This document shows positions 37,601 to 47,974 of a DNA stretch of 49,083 nucleotides, piece by piece. Every line of letters begins with the position of its first letter. The first letter of the stretch is position 1. A program made the translations under genes and the position numbers. The DNA is taken from NCBI GenBank assembly GCA_905250885.1, contig CAJNOQ010000490.1:1-49083 (forward strand). The letters are read 5' to 3'. This stretch comes from Didymodactylos carnosus (lineage: Eukaryota; Rotifera; Eurotatoria; Philodinida; Philodinidae). The notes under the pieces are model-generated. The model was not told the origin of the DNA and did not search any database. It saw only the letters and a program-made list of their open reading frames with translations.

Positions 37601-40600
37601 ATGATGACTTTACTCTATAATAAAAAACATTTTAGACATACTGGTACAATTTTGTCTAATTCTATTTTGATCCTGGCACCATGGAACCGTGCCACCAAAG
37701 TAATCAGGAGACATTACACATGTATTTTGAGAGACACCATGGGTATCATTGAATGGGAACATACATCGAGTAATATCTAATAAAAACAAAACAAATAGAA
37801 ATCATCTAAACTGTCAACTAAAAGCTACTAGTACATACTATATTGACAATAGATACCACCATACCCTGGTAAACATTGACATTGATAATACAGTCCAGTA
37901 GAGATACATGTTCCATTATTTACACAATCAGCATCGCTACACTGTATCACTGAAAGACAAAATTATGTTGTTACTCGTTAAAATTAAAACTATCTTTTAC
38001 TATTCACTTACGTTGATTACATTGAGCTCCTGCGAGACCTGCTGGGCATCGACAATAAGTAAAATTTCTGCTCGTTGCCACGCACATACCAATTGTACAT
38101 ATAACTGTATTACATATGCCTTGATTTATGGGTTCTAAAAGTAGTTTATTACTATTTAGTGTGATGTATTTTGTTTCCAACAAATTATGTATTTATACCT
38201 AAGCAAGACGTTGCTTGATTATCCCGGTCATAATTATTGGTCAAAGAACATATAGGGACAAAGAGTGCATTGTATACACAACCACTCACATTGTGACCTT
38301 GGTAGATATACCATGGTGCACAAGGTAAACCTAAGAGAGGCGCATGTGGCTATGAATTTCTTCGGTATGAGTTTAATATACTTACTCCCATTTACAAGCA
38401 GCGGAGTGTATGACACTTGTAGAATAGTAGAATTGATTCCCTGAAGTGCAGCCGTTGTTAAATTATTTTGAAAATTGAGATAGTTTGTATTTAAATTAAT
38501 GAGAGCATTCGTTGTGCCATCGGGATTTTGGCTAAACAAATCAGTTGTATACTTTAAAGTTCATTCATTTTCTATTCGTAAACTTTTACCTAATGTAAGT
38601 AATTTCAGGTCTTACACCACCAGGAATATTGATGAATGCGGTACCTAACGTTTGATTAATATAATTATTCAACTGTATCGATGCATTACTGCTAGCATTC
38701 AAGAAATCTGGAGTAAATGTTGTGTTAAGCGTCAATTGAATTGGACGAAATTCTAAAAAGATAATGGTTGCTGGCTTGTACAAAATGTTTGAAAATATCT
38801 CTGACTTACGTAAGTCACAAAAATAGCTCGTATAGTCAGCCAAACAAGGAGAACATTGAAAAAATCCATTTGCTGTCGCAACACATGTACCACGACTACC
38901 ACATGGATTATTTGTACATGGATTAGAAACTAAGAGTATTGAATGTGTGATAAAATCATTTCTGTTTCTAAGTTTCTCAAAATCTTACTTCCACATGACA
39001 GTAATGTAACGGGAAGTAGACCATCTGTACGAGAATTTCTTGCCAAACATACGGACAAATTATTAACAACTGCACATGATGTATAAGTGACACCAATAAA
39101 TTGAAATGGAAATACACAACCACTCTGATCAGAATCTAAAATATACGAGATTATATGTTAATCAAAATTATTAAATTTTAGAAAAAATTCTAATACATAC
39201 ATAATTCACAAACTGTTCCAGCATTTGCCGGTGAACACGAACATGTTGATCCAGTACACGTAGCATTATTAACACAACTAACAGCCCGAGAATTGACTAG
39301 AGGATTACAACTATATACTAGAAGACAGAAGAGATCGATATTTAAACGCTGTTGGACAAAAATTGTGTTGATAAAAATAATACTTACATTGATCACATCG
39401 TGGACCGGTAAAATAGTTAGGACAAACACATAAAAAATTTCCGTTGTTATTTTGACACGTTCCGCTATTGATACACGGATTTGGAAAACAGACATCTTTA
39501 GTGACATAACTATAGACTGCAAAAAGAATATTAAACATGTAATGGTGATATTTCATCTAAATGAGGAAGTTTTATCTTACGATTTCTTCCACAGTCAATA
39601 CTGTCTAATTGTGTGCCGCCTCTGTCGATGGCTCTTGTTCTTGAACAAACAAATGTTAGACTAGAATTAGCTGTTTGAATAGGAATGCAAAAGTTATAAT
39701 CAACACCTTGATAGGCAAATGGAAAAACACATGCTAGAAGAAAAATATAGTGGAATATTCAATTAATCTTTTATAAAGTGAAAGTTTACTGTTAATTGGT
39801 GCTGAATCTATGGACACAGGTAAATTAACGCCGTTGATAGTGATGAGGTTGCCACCTGATGTCAACGTTGATTGAGCTGCTTGAATTAGATTAGAAATTG
39901 TTGATGTTGGAATAACTGTTGTTGTTGGCACAGACATACTAATCGACACATATGAACCGAATGGACTTGGACTAGAAAGATAAAAAGTTCTTATTTCATG
40001 TTTTTTAATTAAAAATACAATTATCTACGCTAAGAAATTAATTGAGAAATTTTTGGGTGATGGAAGTGACGCCAACGAGTTATTGAGCCATGGAAATAAA
40101 TCATTTGCTAAATTTTTGTACTTAATTGAATCGGTTGTATAAATATAATAATCGGTGGTAAATGGTATGTTAGTAGCTAATAATAAATGATAATATTCTA
40201 AAAACAAAATTGACAAATTGACTCATATTTGTTTTGATAATGAATGAAACTACATACGCAAATTGCAGAAAGGACCCTTCCATGTTGTGGGACATTGGCA
40301 ATAGGAAAATTGACCGTCCCTATTACAGGTACCTCCGTTTAAACATGGATTGCTATCACAAAATGCTAAAAGAAAAAGTTATTAAAGATTAATTGATTGT
40401 TTAGATTTTTCTTCTTTTATCGTGATACCTACTTGCATCTACATTAAAACGTTCCCTTGTCGTATTGTATTCAACGAATATTGGCTCACTACGTGCAATT
40501 AATGTTAAATTTGAATCGCTATTGGACGTGATGGAAGCGATAAATTGAATATTGCCTACAAATTGAATGGGTGGCATCCAATAGAATACGAATGATAATT

Positions 40601-40952
40601 TTGTTCGATCAGAATTTTCATTTGTCACTGCTTCTTTGATTGATGACAATGAAGATGCACAATTCAATAGTTGTCCATCATCGGGTGACAATGGTTCCCA
40701 TGAACCTAATATTTCGGTATCATTCGAATGGTCAGTAAGAATAGCTGCCATTATAAACCAATTATCAGATGTTTCATTTTGACTAATTATTATTTTATAC
40801 ATTTTTGTCTTAAGTTTATGAATTTCTATTAAATAAGATGATGAATTGTGACTATCATCATTTAAAAAGATCAGTTTTGAACATGATGAGGAATAAATCA
40901 CCGAAATTTCTTGTAATAAAAGAAAAGTTATAAAATTGACTAGATAAAACAT
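22634..40952 (-). CDS. Giant secreted Reeler/EGF/SEA-like/FN2/C-type lectin/ShKT protein
   Basis: I assembled 42 exons: 40433-40952, 40258-40365, 40029-40197, 39790-39971, 39581-39733, 39388-39516, 39201-39317, 38989-39135, 38810-38929, 38590-38752, 38386-38531, 38199-38330, 38012-38134, 37839-37949, 37642-37776, 37451-37582, 37040-37387, 36841-36984, 36508-36675, 36023-36145, 35779-35932, 35571-35719, 35186-35323, 34998-35114, 34782-34935, 34618-34706, 34424-34564, 33713-33817, 33321-33650, 33117-33264, 32558-32697, 31718-32416, 29253-31592, 27507-28625, 26753-27160, 26343-26693, 23629-25758, 23420-23575, 23272-23357, 23074-23218, 22793-23017 and 22634-22737. They sum to ~4,265 codons in one frame. 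It has a signal peptide ([15 protein letters not shown] start), a Reeler domain ([19 protein letters not shown]), seven FN2 and five SEA-like domains between EGFs, ~65 tandem EGFs, a CTLD ([16 protein letters not shown]) and two ShKT-like modules ([10 protein letters not shown]). There is no membrane anchor, so it is likely extracellular matrix or cuticle. Exact exon edges are inferred. Confidence 0.85.
23629..33817 (-). repeat. Coding array of ~65 tandem EGF modules
   Basis: Units of ~36-40 codons follow the pattern NPC-x(2-6)-PC-x-NGGTC-x(8-12)-C-x-C-x(4)-tG-x-x-C. By eye I count about 20 in exon 29253-31592, about 18 in 23629-25758, nine in 27507-28625 and the rest in smaller exons. Units diverge in sequence, so the array is old rather than a recent tandem burst. 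A few are damaged: the unit around 26820-26920 stops after its third to fourth cysteine ([10 protein letters not shown]), and one near 24840-24910 lacks the usual NGGTC. Most units lack a Ca-binding DxDE start. Confidence 0.85.
34424..40365 (-). repeat. One-domain-per-exon EGF/SEA-like/FN2 module series
   Basis: The order from the N-terminal side is EGF, SEA, FN2, EGF, EGF, FN2, EGF, SEA, FN2, EGF, EGF, FN2, EGF, SEA, FN2, EGF-like, EGF, SEA, FN2, EGF, SEA, FN2. FN2 examples are [13 protein letters not shown] (35186-35323), [13 protein letters not shown] (39581-39733) and [13 protein letters not shown] (38989-39135). SEA-like domains of ~80-117 residues are split in two exons by a phase-2 intron, except 37040-37387, which is a single exon. 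Modules are bounded by phase-1 introns and have lengths divisible by three, the classic exon-shuffling arrangement. SEA assignment rests on hydrophobic pattern and length and is less sure than FN2 and EGF. Confidence 0.75.
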
Positions 40953-41263
40953 TATTTTGGATCTTCCCCACCAGAGTTAATTACAGTCACAAAACGATTG
41001 TCACCGGTACCAATATTGATGATATTTTGTTTAATTCATAAGGTAAAAAAATATGTTTACATCTTATTCTACAATATTAATCTCAAATGAAGAAATGGGG
41101 GCGAAAATTTCTTTTTTTTTATGACTTTTTAATTTGATTGTGTGTAGGATTAAATAATTGTTCGATGAATATAACTATAGAGTATAATGGCAGTGAAAGA
41201 AATATGGAACAATAATTTGTTATTTATAATAAACATTATCATTGACGAATAAAAAATATGATT

Positions 41264-41437
41264 TCAATCGAACAATTCTACTATGTTATGGAAACATTGC
41301 GTAATTACAAGAAAGATGATAGTTAAACCTACCCTAACAATTAAGTTGGGATTAGAATGTAAAATTTGTTCTGCAGGTATTTGATTGTAGCTTGAGTTAC
41401 TAACAATATGCTTCGTTTCTGACACATGGACTGGCAT
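41264..41437 (-). CDS. Possible small membrane protein (57 residues)
   Basis: The frame starts at ATG (41437) with MPVHVSETKHIVSNSSYNQI. It has a hydrophobic stretch near the C-terminus (VGLTIIFLVITQCF) followed by a short acidic end. It could encode a tiny tail-anchored protein, lies 0.3 kb upstream of the giant gene on the same strand, and has no recognised family. It is short enough to be chance. Confidence 0.2.
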   Translation of the reverse strand: MPVHVSETKHIVSNSSYNQIPAEQILHSNPNLIVRVGLTIIFLVITQCFHNIVELFD

Positions 41438-41452
41438 ATTCTTTAGATACAA

Positions 41453-43404
41453 ATAGAAATTTATGTAGTCAAGCTATATTCAATTAGGGACAAATATTGT
41501 ACAAAAGAAACTATAAAAAGCACTAGAAAATGACTCTTCTCAGTTGAAGTGTAAGACCGTTGGAAATCGGTTTTTGATCTTGTTCATGGTTTCGGAAACT
41601 TTTTTCTACTCTAAAGAGATGATAGACTGTACCGGCTTTTTTAAGTATTTGATCGTCTTTACGCAATAAACCTCAACGATGTGAAATTAAAGTTATGTTT
41701 CCATAGTCAATTTTCTACAGGTTAAGTTCGTTTACGACTAAAAATTTCTAGATTAGAGTAGGCTATACATTATAAAAAATTTTTATTGGTTAGAGTAGAG
41801 ACTTCAAGAAAATTACAGAAATTTTTCTTTCTTTTACTTGCAATGGTTGAATTAAAGAAAAGTACTAAGGAGAAAATTGAATCTATAAACGAAAATTTCA
41901 TTGTCTAATTTTTTGTACGATGTCTTCCATATTCAATATTAATTGATATTTTCATACTCTAATTATGAATGATATAATTGAATAATTTATCGTTGATTTT
42001 ACTAAATTGAACATTTCTACTATTTAAACCTATTGAAATAATTATAAATTTAATCATTTTTCTGCCATTTGTCTTAGAAAATATGAATAAATGGATCTAA
42101 AATACCATTAATTGTTAAAATATTTCAACTAGCCATTTTTTCTTTCATTCAGTGAGTGTATTCTCTAGTGAAACGTCAACTATCCAATATTTTGATTGAT
42201 ATCGAACTATTCTCTTACATTTAGAGAAGTCCATCGATTTCATGAGCATTTCGATAGGAATTGACTATTGACTACCGTATGAACTATTTCTTGTTTATAA
42301 ATAAAATAGGATACTTCAGGGTAACTCCCCCATTTAGTATTAAAAAGAAAAAAGGCAAATAAGATTCTAAAGAGAATTGTTAATATATAACATCTCGTAC
42401 AATTGTGTATTCGTTCGTTTTCCATTTGTGCCATTAATACTGACATTACGGTGTGGTCATGTAACTCCGCTAATGGAGAGCTCTTCAACCGAATTGTTTT
42501 TTTCTGATTTTATACTCACTACATGTAATAGTCACCAGAACAATATCAGCCTGGGATGGATTCAATCCTGTTCCAGAGCCTTTCGTAGGGTAGTCTCAGC
42601 TTCTTGAGGTCAATTTTAGGGAAGATTTCGAATGAAAACATGAGTTCTTTCTCTCTCGTCTAGCGCTTTTCAACGTAGAGACCTGCTACCAAGTTAGATC
42701 GGATTCGGATTCCGTTTTCTTAATCTGTACAGGTCTCTACTTCACGGTCTTGATTCACAGGATGAACTGTGCAGAATATTTTGAAATGCTTTCACATTCT
42801 TTTATTGATATAGACCATAAATCTGAACGTGATGTGGGTAAGCTTTAAACTGTCCATTACAGTTTATTCTATCAAGTATAAACTTTTCCATTTTTTTGTG
42901 TCTTTGTTTGTATTTATTATCTTGTTTTAGTAAACGACAATAAGAAGAGACGAAAACAGTAATTTTAGTTTTTTATGCAATGATTTATTGATAAACTATA
43001 AGTGACGATAGCGTTACTTAACTTATATTCTACTCCGAGACGTAGATTATTCTCAACACAAAAGAATCCCGGAATTGTTGCATTTAACCGGATTTTGAAG
43101 TCTAAGAATTTTGGTGGAATTCCTTGAAATTCAGGAACCCACACACATCTGTTCCCAGTGTTCCATCTAGTAACTTATGCACTGATTTATCAAAGTCATC
43201 GGAGTTCTATCGCCCATTTTTTTCTTTCACCTCATGTATAACAATGAATTGAATAACAAAATAAGTGAGCACAAGAATAAATTGTTTATATACAAAATAA
43301 GAGAGGATAAAACTGACTTTTTAAAAATATAATGACGATAATAAAAAAGAACTAGTGTGAGTATGTGTGCTGACGCTTAGAGAATAAAAATGACTATAAA
43401 AGAA
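41453..43404. other. Spacer between the transporter 3' end and the giant gene promoter
   Basis: AT-rich, with no coding exon recognised. It includes a perfect 11-bp inverted pair GTAGAGACCTG / CAGGTCTCTAC at 42675-42741 and a degenerate copy of the palindrome arm at about 42716-42800. Confidence 0.45.
42716..42800. repeat. Degenerate relative of the 43645-44016 palindrome arm
   Basis: The segment resembles about 43705-43790. Shared blocks are TTTCACAG / TTCACAGG, ATGAACTG and ATTTTGAAA in the same order and spacing, with many substitutions. This suggests the palindrome belongs to a dispersed family. Confidence 0.45.
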
Positions 43405-46400
43405 TTATATACGCCTAAAGTTAAACAATAACAACGTCAAAATCAAAAAAAATAGTGACCATGTCAACGTAACACAAAATGATTGCTGAATAACAACATG
43501 GTTCATATTCCAACCTAAAAGCAAAGATGAACTTTCTACAAGTACTACAAGTAATACTTTTTTTTTCTATCGGTAACTGAACGAGATAAACCATCCTAGC
43601 ATAGAGATAAGAATGGATTTCATTCATAACTATTCGACTTGACCACGTAACTCCAGTATTACCATGTTTTTTCTACTTCGTATTATTTCCATATGTCGAA
43701 TGAAAGACATGTGTAGAACTCTCTAACATCTTGTTTCACAGAATGAACTGGACTGAACATTTTGAAACGTTTCCGTACTTTCTACAATCTTTAGATTTGT
43801 AGATATATCAAGAATATTGAAAGATACTTCTGCAACTACGCCAGCATTCTTAATATATCTACAAATCTAAAGATTGTAGAAAGTACGGAAACGTTTCAAA
43901 ATGTTCAGTCCAGTTCATTCTGTGAAACAAGATGTTAGAGAGTTCTACACATGTCTTTCATTCGACATATGGAAATAATACGAAGTAGAAAAAATATGAC
44001 AATACCAGAGTTACGTCGGTAAACCACACTAGAAAATACCTCAAAACAACCCTCTCGATTATATCGTACCTTTTAGTAGAATTCCTCTCATCGCATCAAC
44101 GGGTTTTGTCATTGGTAACCATTTGGTTACTCTTCTCATCCTGACTGATTGACCTTCAAGTGGCCAGAGAATACCTATAATAAAATATTTTGTCTGAATT
44201 CTACTCATTTCATAATATGACAATTAGTTTCTACCACAGAGTAATAACACAGGATAAAACGTTGATATTGTCACTTGATGAGCATTTATTTCAGTAGCGA
44301 ATATCGATGATAAAACGAGACCTATACAAAAACCATGTTTAACTCCATCACATAGCGGCATTTAAAAAATCTTACCAAATGTCATCCCACAAAAACCTTG
44401 TGCAAAACATAGAAGCGCAACATACAGTAAATGTCCAATGCATGGAATCTAATGAAGAAAAAAATAAAATGACAATCAAGTATATTATGCTATACACATT
44501 TATTCGTCGAACATACTTTAAACACGTATAACGCTGTGAATAAAACAATTGATATTTGAATAATAAGAACAACAGAATGTACAATCATCTGACTAAATAT
44601 AATCTCACTCGACTTTACACCTACAAACGAGATATCTGTTCGCTCATACCGCGTTTTCTGGTGTATTTTACTTTACCTGTAACCCATATACGATCTTGCG
44701 TACCTTTTAAAAATACAAACTAGCAGTAAATATTGCTAATAATAACAATATCATCTAACTATGAAACGTACCTTCACATCTCTCGGTGACAAGACTCAGT
44801 GCTGTAACAGCCATAGTCATGAAAAATATGATGCTAAAAAATGTGGAATAAAGCACGGCTCACAAACGAAATGAACTCTCCTTCGATGTCTACATACGAT
44901 AAAATAATGCCAGGTGCCATAAAATAGGTAAATTCTACGTCTCCATTGCCATCTAAAGAGTTTGGAAACTAAAGAAAATAGGCATGGTTTTAAAGAAATT
45001 CTGTTTTTGTTGTATGCCTGTATAGCGTATTCAATTAGGATGCGACCTGTATCTACCAGATAGAAGTGAGTCACACGAACAGTGAAATGTATATATCTAT
45101 AGAGTGTGGTCCCACGGTTCAAATCCTTCTGTCGGACTTGAAATAAATTTCTTTTGGAATGGATATCTCATTGTTTTTCACTTGTAAGGCACAGCATCAG
45201 TATGTAGTGGCCATGACTTGATCTTTTCATAGAATGATTGCTGAAACCATTGAGTCTCTACTATTTTTCTGTCAAAGGTATTCAAACAATATCGCAGTTC
45301 ATTCATTAGATTTTAACAGGAATAGGAGTCTATTTTGCGTGTCGGTTCAAATCAAAATATTTGTGAACTTCACATCTAACTACTTGTATATTTTGTATGT
45401 TTTGTGCATAATAAAGATAGATAATTTGTGATAGCATACGGTGATTAGTGTTTTATTTGATTGCGTAATTTGGGCATCATTATAGTCGACATCGAAAGTT
45501 TTCAAGATTTTCATAAATTCTTCACCAACTGTATAAACAAATTGTTGATCTAAAATATCATTTCATATTTAGTATATACTATCTTCGTTATTCTGTGCAA
45601 ATAAGATACTTGTTCGATCCAGATAAACGGATAGTTGTGAATCGTGTAATCGAACTGGCTCTGTATACGAACTAAAAAGCCAATATTATTCGCATATATG
45701 TTTTAATTTGTTTCGATTAACTTACCAATTTGTCATCTTATGATATAATTCTTTGGTGAAATTTCCTCCAATATCGATAATGCCAGATGTTCGTCCAATG
45801 TCTAGTGAATGTTGTGCATCCATTAATGAGTCATACTCAATCTAAAGGAAGATAAGGAACAAAACTGTCTTCATTCTAGTGCAGAGCAGAGTTGTGATTC
45901 TGAAATGAGAGACTAAAGAGCAGAAATCAGTTGCCCTTCACATCTTCAATGCAAAGTTGGATGAGAGTTGTCTCTGTAACGAAACGAATTTTTATTGATA
46001 AACGTACAATATTGAAGATTATTCGATCAATTTTTGTTAAAATTATTTCTGTGGCTGTTCCTGGTCGATCATATTCTCGTGTGACAAATGCTATTGGTAA
46101 ACCGGTTAATTTTCGTCCCACACATAAACAAAATAACGATATCTGTATGACTGGTACGAGAAATTGTATGACAAGCATTCTGCAATGAGATGAATATGTC
46201 AAATGAACAATCTGTGATTACTTGAGAGACACGTACAATGGGTTTCTTTGAAACTTAATGACATCTTTTATCAATAATGCATGAAGTGAATGAACAAATG
46301 ATTTATTGCAACATGTTCGAATCGCGATCAAACACGTATTTTTAACTAAAGGACAATGAACTCCAACAAAACTTAAAACCTGATTGAAGTAGTTTTCATC

Positions 46401-46915
46401 CTTTACCTAATAATTTTTGTTTACATCTATAAACCAAAGACCCAGAACATTGTCGAACCTGAAAGAACAAGATATCTGTGCAAATATAATGCTAAATTAA
46501 ATAAAGATAAAAACTTACGCTCTTCACACCAGGTACTGATAGCTTCTTAGTCTCATGAGAATACTGATGAATATCACAGAAATCACGTTCTTCACTAAGT
46601 TCCAAAAATACACCTTCTAATGTCTAAAATGAGAGCGGTTCATCGTAGATGAAAAAATTTGGCAGTGGACTTTTTCGCATACCTGTTGTTCATGGCTCTG
46701 CATCAGTTCATCTGGTTTTCCTGTTTCTAATAATTGTCCTCTTCTCATGAATGATATCTTTATTAAAAATAATATGTCTTATAGCTAAGTGAAGGTTTAT
46801 GAGTTGCATAGAAGAGCTTACCCAATTTGCCTGTCTCGCTTCTTCCACATAATGTGTAGTTAAAATGGCAGTGACATCACCTTTTAAGGAGATTTCTGTT
46901 AAGTGATTCCATATT
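43405..46915 (-). CDS. ABC transporter, ABCG/ABCH type (5' part outside window)
   Basis: This half-transporter has an N-terminal ATPase followed by a six-helix membrane domain. Exons: 46822-46915, 46683-46757, 46519-46623, 46237-46379, 46008-46179, 45726-45841, 45580-45671, 45440-45549, 44898-44968, 44772-44833, 44677-44703 (27 nt), 44517-44620, 44376-44448, 44235-44321, 44070-44174 and 43405-43514 (TAA). All phases agree, giving 514 full codons plus the end of a split one. The first exon holds the H-loop (ILTTHYVEEARQAN). Then come the end of the ATPase (MRRGQLLETGKPDELM) and a linker. Membrane segments include IQFLVPVIQISLFCL, FMAPGIILSIIFFMTMAV, HSVVLIIQISIVLF, CGMTFGLVLSSIF, FYPVLLLCGILWPLEG and LTWSLFFLILTLLLFN. 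Conserved ABCH marks are RKLTGLPIA, APGIIL and TERCEG before the 27-nt exon. Walker A, the signature motif and Walker B are not in the window. The substrate is unknown; relatives export lipids. Confidence 0.88.
43645..44016. repeat. Near-perfect palindrome with 171-bp arms
   Basis: Arms 43645-43815 and 43846-44016 are reverse complements with only a handful of differences near the outer and inner ends. They are separated by a 30-bp spacer. The structure lies wholly in the last intron of the ABC transporter gene, 54 bases from the exon at 44070. No coding capacity and no clear target duplication. Probably a foldback-type MITE. Confidence 0.85.
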
Positions 46916-47002
46916 CTAAGATAAAAATGAAGAAAAATTTATCATAAGCTGATCCCCTTAAAATGGGAGACAAAAGGTAACGGCACTTGTGTTTTGAACT
47001 TT
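46916..47002. other. Upstream intron of the transporter gene
   Basis: An acceptor TTATCTTAG precedes the exon starting at 46915 on the minus strand. The preceding exon, expected to carry Walker B, the D-loop and the first two bases of the split codon, is not found up to 49083. The intron is therefore probably over 2 kb and hosts the two transposons below. Confidence 0.5.
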
Positions 47003-47004
47003 TA

Positions 47005-47667
47005 ACGGGTGTGGCAGAGAAAATGAGACTTTTTTGTTTTTGCTACAACTCGGTCAGTTTCCGATTGGTCCAAACTTTCTTTTAAAAGATGTGTGAAATA
47101 CTCTGCAAAATCATACCTAAACTAACTTCAGAACTTCAATCAAGAAAACTAAGCCAATTAGATGAAAGTCGAAAAAATGTAAACTTTCTAAACTCAAAAA
47201 TGATTTCTTGTGTTAACGTTCTGAAAGTAAGAAAAACTCAATTAGCCATTTTATAGCCCTGACTTCGCTCTATCTTTTAGCTACACTTCAGATTTTTTCA
47301 CATCAAAAGCCAAAAAATTGAGCACATTGTTGGAAACGGAGAGGTTGTCAACTTTTGATATATATTTTGGTAACTTCGTTCTCGAGCACACCATCTGCTC
47401 TAAAAAACGTTTTTTACAGACGAGATAGAGCACATTTGAAGTACCAAACATAAACTGAGTTCCCTTTTGGTACACTTTTTAGCGAAAACAGTAGCAGAAC
47501 CTAATTGGCTTAGTTTTCTTGATTGAAGTTCTGAATCTATAGTTTAGGTATGATTTTGTAGAGTATTTAGCAGCGCATCTTTTAAAGATAGTTTGGACCA
47601 ATCGGATTTTAAAACTGACAGAGTTGTAGCACAAAGAAAAAAGTCTCATTTTCTCTGCCACACCCGT
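47005..47667. mobile_element. 663-bp MITE with ~160-bp inverted arms and TA flanks
   Basis: Arms 47005-47165 and about 47498-47667 are reverse complements with small indels. The termini are ACGGGTGTGGCAGAGAAAAT and its complement. TA lies on each side (47003-47004 and 47668-47669), consistent with a TA target duplication. The ~330-bp interior has no recognised coding capacity. Confidence 0.78.
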
Positions 47668-47721
47668 TACATCAACAGCGATAGTTAGAGCAATCTGAAA
47701 AAGATCTGAATAGCTGAAAGA

Positions 47722-47966
47722 TAGAGGTCTGCTGGACAGTCTCAGTCCCGGTCTCGCGGGACTTTTTACGGGACAGGGACCGGGATCTAGAGGTCTACGG
47801 GACGATCCCGATCCTGCGGGATTGTCCGGGTCCCGTGGAACTTTTAATAGGACCGCGATCAGGTTTTTTTGAAAATAGTCTTGTATGAAGTAAAAAAATT
47901 TCTTTGAAAAAATATTTACGGGACCACGGGACCGGGACCAAAAACGTTTGGTCCCGCAGACCTCTA
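47722..47966. mobile_element. 245-bp GC-rich hAT-like MITE with 8-bp target duplication
   Basis: Termini are TAGAGGTCTGCTGGAC on the left and GTCCCGCAGACCTCTA on the right, a 16-bp inverted repeat with one mismatch. The element is flanked by the same 8 bp, CTGAAAGA, at 47714-47721 and 47967-47974, the target-duplication length of hAT transposons. The interior is rich in GGGACC / GGTCCC motifs and is far more GC-rich than its surroundings. A second copy of the terminal motif (TAGAGGTCTACGGGAC) lies at about 47788. There is no transposase. Confidence 0.82.
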
Positions 47967-47974
47967 CTGAAAGA

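Noticed and set aside
45090..45130. tRNA-like box B (GGTTCAAATCC)
   Set aside because: The flanking five-base stems do not pair and no A-box or acceptor stem is found at proper spacing. At most a SINE remnant.
45181..45290. Additional transporter exon in the 471-nt intron
   Set aside because: Frames there do not match phases on either side, while direct joining of 45440 to 44968 is in phase and fits the family.
46407..46458. Extra 52-nt exon in the ABC transporter (starting VRQCSGS)
   Set aside because: Including it shifts the frame into a stop in the next exon. Joining 46519 directly to 46379 keeps phase.
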